The notes beneath the pieces were generated by a model, which was not told the DNA's origin, made no database searches, and saw only the letters and a list, made by a program, of their open reading frames with translations. Positions 1 to 5,476 of a stretch of DNA of 7,046 nucleotides are shown here, piece by piece. The position numbers and the translations under genes are program-made. The number at the start of each line of letters is the position of its first letter. The stretch's first letter is position 1. This stretch comes from Verrucomicrobiales bacterium (GTDB taxonomy: Bacteria; Verrucomicrobiota; Verrucomicrobiia; Verrucomicrobiales; Verrucomicrobiaceae), in assembly GCA_003453085.1 (NCBI GenBank), contig DMMK01000297.1, positions 1 through 7,046 of the forward strand. Reading direction: 5' to 3'.

Positions 1-1145
1 GGCGGGGACTGGACAATGTGACGCTGCTGCACGCCATGAAGGCAGAGATGCCCGAGGCCGACATCCGCGTGCTCTGCATGCGTCCCGGCCATGGCTTCTG
101 GGCGGGAAAAACATGCCCGCTTCAATGCCGTGCCGGGGATGAATCCCTGCACCCCAGCTACCACTGGACCCCTTACGTGCCCAAATTTGGCGGGCTGAAT
201 GATCGTCTCTACTCACTGGCCGTGCGCCGCGCCCTGAAATCATTCCCACAGGGCTGGAAACCGGAGGCGCTCCTGGTGCCCTGGCTGTTTCCCGATGCCT
301 GCGGCGTCAGCCATGTCCGCGAATTGGAAGGGCTGCCCCTCCTATCCGTCGCGCAAGGCTCAGACGTTCATCAGTACCTGGACATGCCCCTGCGGCGGAA
401 AGCCATCCTGGCCCTCAGCCAGCGCGCCCACATCATCACTCGCAGCGAAGATCTGCGGCAGCGGCTGCTGCGCTCCCACGCCCCGCAAGAAAATGTAAGC
501 ACCGTTTATAACGGTGTGGACATCCACACCTTCCGCCCTGGCGACAAGCAGGAGGCCAGACAACAGTTGGGACTGCCTGTCACTCCCCGTATCCTACTGT
601 TTGTCGGCAATTTTCTGCCCGTCAAAGGACTGGATCTGCTCATTGAGGCCACCGCCTTGCTCAGTCAGAAGACTCCCGTGCATCTCGTCCTCATCGGCAG
701 CGGGCCCTTGGAGCCGGAACTGCGCAGCCTTTGCCAAACGCGGAGGCTGGGCCCGAAACAGGTCACCTTTGCCGGGCGCAAAGGCCCCGCCGAAGTGGCA
801 CACTACATGCGCGCAGCCGATGCCGTGTGTCTTTCCAGCCTCAATGAAGGCGTGCCCAACGTCCTCCTTGAAGCTTTTTCCAGCGGCCGTGCCTTTGTCT
901 CCACCGCCGTTGGCGGCATCTCAGAAATCACCTCCCTCGCACCCTCTGGAGGATTTCTCGTTAAGGGACGCCAACCCGCCGACTATGCCGAGGCACTTCA
1001 TCAGGCACTGGCCCAGCCTCCCGATGAAGTCGCCCTAAGCACGTATGCACAAAGTCATTCTTGGACAAAATGCGCACAAACTTATTGGCAGCAGTTGTTT
1101 GATCTGAGAAAAAAACTCCGTAACGTAAGGTTATATTTGAAGTAG
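1..1145 (+). CDS. GT4-family glycosyltransferase, 5'-truncated
   Basis: A retaining GT-B glycosyltransferase of family GT4 that probably adds a nucleotide-activated sugar to a lipid-linked exopolysaccharide intermediate at the cytoplasmic face of the membrane. The frame is open to the window edge (codons from base 3). The GTG at 18 is not a credible start because the usual first Rossmann strand is missing, so the true start lies upstream. Numbering from that GTG as residue 1, the N-terminal domain has the GSDV motif at 114-117, followed by a linker with YNGVD at 164-168. The C-terminal domain has VGNFLPVKG at 196-204, GSGPL at 227-231 and the EX7E signature, E277 to E285 (EGVPNVLLE). The N-terminal half resembles TuaC-like enzymes, but donor and acceptor cannot be read from sequence. 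The tail is short and basic. The next gene follows after 31 bp on the same strand, suggesting an operon. The family is secure; the exact role is not. Confidence 0.9.
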   Translation, partial: RGLDNVTLLHAMKAEMPEADIRVLCMRPGHGFWAGKTCPLQCRAGDESLHPSYHWTPYVPKFGGLNDRLYSLAVRRALKSFPQGWKPEALLVPWLFPDACGVSHVRELEGLPLLSVAQGSDVHQYLDMPLRRKAILALSQRAHIITRSEDLRQRLLRSHAPQENVSTVYNGVDIHTFRPGDKQEARQQLGLPVTPRILLFVGNFLPVKGLDLLIEATALLSQKTPVHLVLIGSGPLEPELRSLCQTRRLGPKQVTFAGRKGPAEVAHYMRAADAVCLSSLNEGVPNVLLEAFSSGRAFVSTAVGGISEITSLAPSGGFLVKGRQPADYAEALHQALAQPPDEVALSTYAQSHSWTKCAQTYWQQLFDLRKKLRNVRLYLK

Positions 1146-1176
1146 TACTTATTGAAAGTCCTTCGAAAGACCTCCT

Positions 1177-2664
1177 GTGGTAACACAGTTCTCCCGTTCC
1201 ATGCTTCTTCCCGGCACAAGTCATTGGATGTCCATCGCTCGTCGCGGCAGTCGCGACGGCCTGCTTTTCGTGTTCAGCTTTCTCGCAGCGAACTATGTGC
1301 GGTTTCAGACTTTTTGGAAACTCGACCATTACCTGCTGCCGATTGGCGTGGGGGCGCTCATCCTCGTCACGGCCTCCTACATTCTCGGCCTGTATTCGGT
1401 GGAGTCCCGGGGTCGCTCACGCTTTTTTGTCCACGGGCTCTTTTTCAGTCTCGCCTTCCTGGCAGCTTTCATAGCTGTGATCGTGGTCGGTTATGTGGAT
1501 TTTGGCACCCGGGTGGGGCGCGGCTTCATGCTGCTGGGGCTTACGACGGCCTATCCCTCCCTCATGCTCCATCATTGGGTGATGTTTAACAAACATCGCT
1601 TTGCCCCGGAGCGCGTGGCCTTCGTGGCAGAGACCCCCAGCGAGCTCGAAGAATACCAGTCCCTCAGAGAGTTGAAGCCCCGCGGTATTGAAATCGTCGG
1701 TCGCATCTCTGTTCGGGAATCGGACCGGGGTTCGGATGTTCTTGGCCGCCTGAAGCATGTCGGGCCACTCATCACACGTCACAAGATCGACCGCATCGTC
1801 TTTGCCGACTGGCGGCTGGGCGATCCTTACTCACGCCCATTGCTCCGGCAGTTGCGCTACTCCGGCATGACCTGCAGCCCGCTGATCGGCCTCTGTGAAG
1901 AATATCTCCAGTATGTGCCCCTGCATCTGGTGACCAATGAGTGGCTGATGCACTCCGAAAGCGCCCCCCGGGACTTCTACTTTCGTAAACTGAAGCGCAC
2001 CTTCGACGTCCTCACCTCCCTGATGCTGCTCATCCTCCTTTCAGGGCCGCTGCTGGTCGGGATGGCCATCGTGAAGATCTTCTCACCGGACGGCCCGCTG
2101 TTTTTCACCCAGGAACGGATCGGTCGTTTTGGCAAAAAGTTCAAGATTCTCAAGCTGCGCTCCATGCGCACCGATGCCGAAGTCAACGGCCCACAATGGT
2201 CCAGCGGCACCAAAGATCCCCGTGTATTCCCAGGCGGAAAGCTGCTGCGCCAGTACCGCATCGATGAAATCCCCCAGCTCTTCAACATCCTGCGCGGTGA
2301 CATGTCCTTCGTCGGGCCTCGCCCGGAGCAACCTGCCTTTGTCACTCAGTTAGCCGATGAACTTGCCTTCTATCAGGAGCGCCACATGATCCACCCCGGG
2401 CTCACCGGCTGGGCCCAGGTGAGTTATCCCTATGGCTCCACCACTGACGACGCCCGCTGCAAGCTCGAGTACGATCTCTACTACCTGAAGCATGCTGGCA
2501 TCGTTTTTGATCTCCTCATCTTGCTCGATACCATCCGTGTCGTCCTCATCGGCGGCATGAAAAAGGAGGCGCAAAAACCGCGCTACCTCGCCACCCCGAC
2601 TTCGAAGACCACCTCTGTCCCGGTGATGTCCACCACCCGACCAGACGCCGCCGCTGCCGCCTGA
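1177..2664 (+). CDS. Polyprenyl-phosphate sugar-1-phosphate transferase, PEP-CTERM-associated EpsB-like type
   Basis: Integral membrane initiating transferase of exopolysaccharide synthesis. It moves a sugar-1-phosphate from a UDP-sugar to undecaprenyl phosphate. The 495 residues match the usual length of the large WbaP/WcaJ-like class. Hydrophobic segments lie near 28-44, 52-72, 86-106 and 114-136, then a soluble Rossmann-like region (about 143-260), a further membrane segment (279-300) and the catalytic Bac_transf domain (272-460). Catalytic-domain landmarks are KRTFD 273-277, QERIGRFGKKF 312-322, KLRSMRTD 326-333, the Asp-Glu dyad D363-E364 in RIDEIPQ, GDMSFVGPRPE 374-384 and HPGLTGWAQV 406-415. 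The stretch leading to WLMHS (256-260) resembles the PEP-CTERM-associated EpsB_2 subfamily. I chose GTG 1177 because GAAAGA at 1165-1170 is a weak ribosome site; ATG 1201 and ATG 1228 are alternatives. The C-terminus is a low-complexity Thr/Pro/Ala tail ending in five alanines. The sugar is unknown. Confidence 0.92.
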   Translation: MVTQFSRSMLLPGTSHWMSIARRGSRDGLLFVFSFLAANYVRFQTFWKLDHYLLPIGVGALILVTASYILGLYSVESRGRSRFFVHGLFFSLAFLAAFIAVIVVGYVDFGTRVGRGFMLLGLTTAYPSLMLHHWVMFNKHRFAPERVAFVAETPSELEEYQSLRELKPRGIEIVGRISVRESDRGSDVLGRLKHVGPLITRHKIDRIVFADWRLGDPYSRPLLRQLRYSGMTCSPLIGLCEEYLQYVPLHLVTNEWLMHSESAPRDFYFRKLKRTFDVLTSLMLLILLSGPLLVGMAIVKIFSPDGPLFFTQERIGRFGKKFKILKLRSMRTDAEVNGPQWSSGTKDPRVFPGGKLLRQYRIDEIPQLFNILRGDMSFVGPRPEQPAFVTQLADELAFYQERHMIHPGLTGWAQVSYPYGSTTDDARCKLEYDLYYLKHAGIVFDLLILLDTIRVVLIGGMKKEAQKPRYLATPTSKTTSVPVMSTTRPDAAAAA

Positions 2665-2675
2665 TTCACGGGGCC

Positions 2676-4346
2676 TCAAAGCCCTTCGGCCTTGCCCGGC
2701 ACGCGCGGATCATGGGCTGGCACCAGCTTCTTCTGCTGGCTGTCCCACATCACCACCTGACAGGCCCCAAAGGCAGAGGTCCGATCCAGCCTGTGCCCCA
2801 AGGCCTCCACTCTCTGGAGAGTCTCCACATCGAACTTGGTCTCGATCTTCAGTTCATCTGGATTCCATTGATGATGAAAACGCGGCTGGGCTAGGGCCGC
2901 ATTTGGACCCAGGCCATCATCAATCACCCGGCTGATCAGCAACAGCGTCTGTGTAATGATCGTCGGCCCGCCTGCCGCACCCACACTTAGCAGCGGCACA
3001 CCGTCCTTGAAGACCAGCGTGGGGCTCATGCTGGAAAGAGGCCGCTTCCCTGGAGCGATGGCATTGGCCTCCGCTCCGATGAGCTTGAAGGCATTCGGCA
3101 CTCCAGGCTGCACGGAGAAGTCATCCATTTCGTTGTTTAGCAGCACGCCTGTCCCCGGGATCACCACCTTGCTGCCAAAGGCGGTGTTGATGGTCTGGTT
3201 CAGGGCCACCCAGTTCCCCGCGGCATCGGCGGTGGAAAGGTGGGTCGTGTGCTTTCCAAAAACATCCCCTTCCCAGCGCGGCGGCTTGGGGTGGGCGGGC
3301 ACGGGCGTGACATAATCCAGGTCGATTTTACGGGCCAGGTCTGCCGCATAGGCCTTGTCCACCAGGCCCTTGGGCACTGGTGCAAAGTCAGGATCTCCCA
3401 GCCAGTGCGCCCGGTCTGCAAAGGCCAGTTTCATGGCCTCCGTCACCACGTGGATGCGGCTGCTTTCGCGAAAATGCCGGAGAGGAAAGTTCTCCAGAAT
3501 GTTCAGGATCTGCGCCACATGCACTCCGCCGCTGCTGGGCGGGGGCATGCAGACCAGCTCATAACCGCGATAGGAAGTGCGCACCGGCTCACGCTCGATC
3601 GCCCGGTAGTTCTCAAAATCTGCCACGGTGGCGATGCCCCCATTTTCCTTCATCCAGGCCGCCGTCTTTTGGGCAAACTCGCCTCCATAGAACCATGCCA
3701 GCCCCTGATCCGCCACGGCGCGATAAGTCGCAGCGAGGTCTTTCTGCACCAGCAGCTCCCCCTTTTTCAGAGGCGTGCCGTCTGCATGCAGGAAGATGGC
3801 CGCAGCCGCTGGAAATCGGCGCAGCTTTTCAGCCGTGGCAGACAACATCCGCGCATAGACCTCATCCACCGGAAATCCCTTTTCGGCCAGGTCCGCCGCT
3901 GGACGCAGCAGATCGGCCAGAGTCAGCCTTCCATGCTTCTTCAGGGCCAGCTCATAGGCCCGTAGGGCCCCCGGGATGCCTGGGGCCAGCGCTCCCGTCT
4001 TGCTGGCCTCATCATCCACCTTTCCGCCGATGACATACATGTCGCGATGAGCCGCAGCTGGAGCCATTTCACGGCCGTCAATCGCCGCCTGGCTCCCGTC
4101 CGCCGCCCGGATGACGATGAAACAACCGCCACCAATGCCGGAATTGTGGCCATCCACCACGCCGAGGGTCAGCGCCGCAGCGATGGCGGCATCCACCGCA
4201 TTACCCCCACGCGCATAGGCAGCCGTGGCGGCATCCGTGGCCAAAGGATGAACGGTGGCTGCTGCAAATCGTGCAAAACCTGGCTCCTGACCTGCGGCGG
4301 AAAACACCAGAAGTCCGACAAAAAAGGAACAAAACAGCAGTTTCAT
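2676..4346 (-). CDS. ggt: Gamma-glutamyltransferase (gamma-glutamyltranspeptidase)
   Basis: Periplasmic Ntn-hydrolase that cleaves gamma-glutamyl bonds of glutathione and related compounds or transfers the gamma-glutamyl group to acceptors. The 556-residue precursor should cut itself before T367 into large and small subunits. Residues 1-19 form a Sec signal peptide (hydrophobic MKLLFCSFFVGLLVFSAAG); there is no lipobox. The early motif GGNAVDAAIAAALTLG lies at 47-62, and R92 of DGREMAP is the glutamate-binding arginine. The nucleophile motif is TTHLS 367-371. T385 lies 18 residues on, matching the T391/T409 pair of the E. coli enzyme. Further residues are N387, NNEMDDF 404-410 (with E406 where E. 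coli has Gln430, as in animal enzymes), PLSSM 436-440 and the oxyanion glycines G459-G460. The lid-loop region between D409 and P436 is present. No in-frame start lies nearby upstream, so ATG 4346 is favoured despite lacking a Shine-Dalgarno sequence. It is convergent with the sugar transferase and divergent from the lipoprotein gene. Confidence 0.96.
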   Translation of the reverse strand: MKLLFCSFFVGLLVFSAAGQEPGFARFAAATVHPLATDAATAAYARGGNAVDAAIAAALTLGVVDGHNSGIGGGCFIVIRAADGSQAAIDGREMAPAAAHRDMYVIGGKVDDEASKTGALAPGIPGALRAYELALKKHGRLTLADLLRPAADLAEKGFPVDEVYARMLSATAEKLRRFPAAAAIFLHADGTPLKKGELLVQKDLAATYRAVADQGLAWFYGGEFAQKTAAWMKENGGIATVADFENYRAIEREPVRTSYRGYELVCMPPPSSGGVHVAQILNILENFPLRHFRESSRIHVVTEAMKLAFADRAHWLGDPDFAPVPKGLVDKAYAADLARKIDLDYVTPVPAHPKPPRWEGDVFGKHTTHLSTADAAGNWVALNQTINTAFGSKVVIPGTGVLLNNEMDDFSVQPGVPNAFKLIGAEANAIAPGKRPLSSMSPTLVFKDGVPLLSVGAAGGPTIITQTLLLISRVIDDGLGPNAALAQPRFHHQWNPDELKIETKFDVETLQRVEALGHRLDRTSAFGACQVVMWDSQQKKLVPAHDPRVPGKAEGL

Positions 4347-4350
4347 GACA

Positions 4351-4383
4351 CTAAACGTAGCGATTCTGTCCGCACACGTCCAT
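4351..4383 (-). other. Possible 10-codon leader ORF upstream of ggt
   Basis: On the minus strand, GAGGGAGG (4391-4384) runs directly into an ATG at 4383, which opens MDVCGQNRYV and stops with TAG at 4353-4351. Only four bases (TGTC) then separate it from the ggt ATG at 4346. The purine run is the strongest Shine-Dalgarno-like sequence I found before any start in the window, although GGAGG itself has zero spacing and only the outer GAGG (spacing 4) is well placed. The ggt start has no such site, so translation of ggt could be coupled to this small frame. A 33-base frame can easily occur by chance, and no homology can be claimed. Confidence 0.2.
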
Positions 4384-4396
4384 CCTCCCTCGTGAA

Positions 4397-5167
4397 ATGA
4401 TTGCAGTCCGCCTCTGTTTTTGTCTTCTCCTGTTCAGCTTCTCAGCCTGCAGTTCGCTGGAGCGTCTCGCCAAAGCGGGAGCCGCCAAGCCCTCCGCCTT
4501 TCTCGCCCATGGCGCGGAAATGAAGAAGACCAAAGCGGAACACGATCCCTTCCTGCGCGTTTGGCGAAACCCTTCCAAGGAAGTCTGGGCCAAAGCCGAG
4601 ACCAAAAAGACCCTCTTCATCGCCCCCATCAGCCTGGAGCACCTGCGGCCCATGACCAAGCCGCTCTCACGGGTGGAAGTACGTGAAAAATCCCGCCAAA
4701 AAGAAGCGAAGAAACTCGCCACCTACATCCACGACCAATTTTCCCAGGCCTTTCGTTCCTCCGCCAATCCTCGCTACCAGCTTGTGGATTCCCCGCAGAA
4801 AGACAGCGTGACGCTTGAGATCGCTGTGGTGGAGTTCAACCCCAATTCCATCGCCGCCGGCGTCACCCGCCGTGCCATCAACATCCTGGCCGTGCCCGGT
4901 GCGGAATCCCTGGTCGGCAGACCCCTGAAAGGCAACATCGCCATCGAAGGCCGAGTCTATGACCCTGAACAAAAACAAAGCCTCTACGAGTTTGCCGATG
5001 CGGAACACAACCGCTCCGCCCTCATCCTCTCTGTCCACGACTACAATCCCTACAGCGCCGCCCGCAAGATCGTCCGCGAATGGGCCTCCCAGTTCGAGCA
5101 GATCACCCGCACAGCAGCGGGCGGGCGCGTCAAGGACAGCTCCCCTTTCACCCTGCTTCTGTGGTGA
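4397..5167 (+). CDS. Predicted lipoprotein resembling DUF3313 proteins
   Basis: A 256-residue exported protein, predicted to be lipid-anchored and facing the periplasm. The signal peptide runs to a lipobox FSAC (15-18), so C18 should be acylated. F at -3 is slightly unusual, but Ala at -1 is normal. Residues 19-60 are polar and basic. A core then starts with KKTLFIAPISLEHL (70-83), a charged helix REKSRQKEAKKLATYIHDQF (96-115), YQLVD 127-131, a beta-rich stretch VTLEIAVVEFNPNS (138-151), VGRPLKGNIAIEGRVYD (173-189) and a final helix with W229 ending in FTLLLW. This order (strand giving PI/PV, helix, strand with a 'ps' turn, then an ieg-D strand) is what I expect of DUF3313 lipoproteins, whose function is unknown. 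I recognise the family by pattern only. The start has no Shine-Dalgarno sequence. The gene diverges from ggt and ends base-to-base against the PEP-CTERM gene. Confidence 0.8.
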   Translation: MIAVRLCFCLLLFSFSACSSLERLAKAGAAKPSAFLAHGAEMKKTKAEHDPFLRVWRNPSKEVWAKAETKKTLFIAPISLEHLRPMTKPLSRVEVREKSRQKEAKKLATYIHDQFSQAFRSSANPRYQLVDSPQKDSVTLEIAVVEFNPNSIAAGVTRRAINILAVPGAESLVGRPLKGNIAIEGRVYDPEQKQSLYEFADAEHNRSALILSVHDYNPYSAARKIVREWASQFEQITRTAAGGRVKDSSPFTLLLW

Positions 5168-5392
5168 TCAGTTCCTGCGCTTCAGGTTCAGCCAAGCTTG
5201 GCGATACGTGAAGGCGATGGCCAAGATCCCCACTCCCAGCAAGATGGCACGGGAAGGCTCCGGCACGGGCAGCACATCCTCAGCAAGGTCGGGGCTCCAC
5301 AAAAACTCCCCATTCTTGTCAGCATGATCCGACGCGGCTGTAGCCAAAGTGGCCAAAGCGATCGAGAAAAGCCAGTAAAAGAGAGAGCGCAT
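5168..5392 (-). CDS. Minimal PEP-CTERM sorting-signal protein (74 residues)
   Basis: A very small exported protein predicted to be an exosortase substrate. A Sec signal peptide occupies 1-19 (MR, hydrophobic core L4-L16, then ATA before A20). The intervening segment 20-43 is short and acidic with a single lysine (K26) and W32. The C-terminal signal has all three PEP-CTERM parts: VPEPSRA at 43-49, a hydrophobic stretch 49-62 and a basic end including R64 and K71-R72-R73. In the known system an exosortase cleaves near PEP and the freed protein goes to the surface or matrix, so the mature chain would be about 27 residues. ATG 5392 is preferred because it puts the basic n-region at the start; a TTG at 5422 would add ten residues before it. 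A weak AGG lies three bases upstream. No exosortase gene is in the window. It is downstream of opgG on the same strand, but a candidate terminator separates them. The function is unknown. Confidence 0.82.
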   Translation of the reverse strand: MRSLFYWLFSIALATLATAASDHADKNGEFLWSPDLAEDVLPVPEPSRAILLGVGILAIAFTYRQAWLNLKRRN

Positions 5393-5428
5393 CTGCCTGA
5401 GGGTTAAGCAATTTCCGCACAAAAATCA

Positions 5429-5458
5429 AATTTACCTGCCATCTGCAAGATAAAACAA
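5429..5458 (-). promoter_or_regulatory. Weak sigma-70-like promoter candidate for the PEP-CTERM gene
   Basis: The 84-bp gap between opgG and the small gene is clearly more AT-rich than its surroundings. On the minus strand TTGTTT (5458-5453) is followed after 18 bases by TAAATT (5434-5429), matching the -35 and -10 consensus at three and four of six positions. Transcription would begin around 5422, leaving a leader of about 30 bases. The TTGTTT overlaps the T-tract of the candidate terminator, and promoter rules in this group of bacteria are poorly defined, so this is tentative. Confidence 0.2.
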
Positions 5459-5476
5459 TGTCCCCGCCAAGAGGAC
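5450..5476 (-). terminator. Candidate intrinsic terminator after opgG
   Basis: Immediately after the opgG TAA, the minus strand reads GTCCTC (5476-5471), a TTGGC loop (5470-5466) and GGGGAC (5465-5460). This forms a six-pair stem with one G-U wobble. ATTGTTTTAT follows at 5459-5450. The wobble pairs only in the minus-strand RNA (it would be C-A in the plus strand), so the hairpin is directional. The stem is short and the T-tract is interrupted by G and A, so the strength is uncertain. It would insulate the small PEP-CTERM gene from opgG transcription. Confidence 0.5.

Noticed and set aside
514..1038. A 174-codon plus-strand frame inside the GT4 glycosyltransferase gene
   Set aside because: It lies in an alternative frame of a gene with clear GT4 motifs; its translation is Ser/Pro-rich with no recognisable domain.
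1109..1115. A AAA AAA slippery heptamer in frame near the end of the GT4 gene
   Set aside because: A -1 shift would meet a stop (TAA 1121-1123) within three codons and only change the last few residues; no downstream stimulatory structure is evident.
961..1329. Minus-strand frame spanning the gap between the two EPS genes
   Set aside because: It overlaps the coding ends of both real genes, has no signal or domain features and no convincing start context.
2670..2685. Hairpin GGGC-CTCAAA-GCCC between the sugar transferase and ggt stop codons as a bidirectional terminator
   Set aside because: The stem is only four pairs plus a wobble, partly inside the ggt coding end, and neither strand has a T-tract after it.
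3240..4033. Two long plus-strand frames (241 and 217 codons) opposite the gamma-glutamyltransferase gene
   Set aside because: They are antisense shadows of a strongly conserved enzyme in high-GC DNA. Their translations are rich in Arg/Pro/His/Cys without domain character, and they overlap each other in different frames.
4345..4367. ATGACA (4345-4350) as a -35 box for the lipoprotein gene
   Set aside because: It matches the -35 consensus well, but no acceptable -10 hexamer lies 16 to 18 bases downstream.
5393..5422. TTG start at 5422 giving an 84-residue PEP-CTERM protein
   Set aside because: The ten extra residues (MCGNCLTLRQ) precede a perfectly good signal-peptide start at ATG 5392, and the candidate promoter would place the transcript start close to this TTG.
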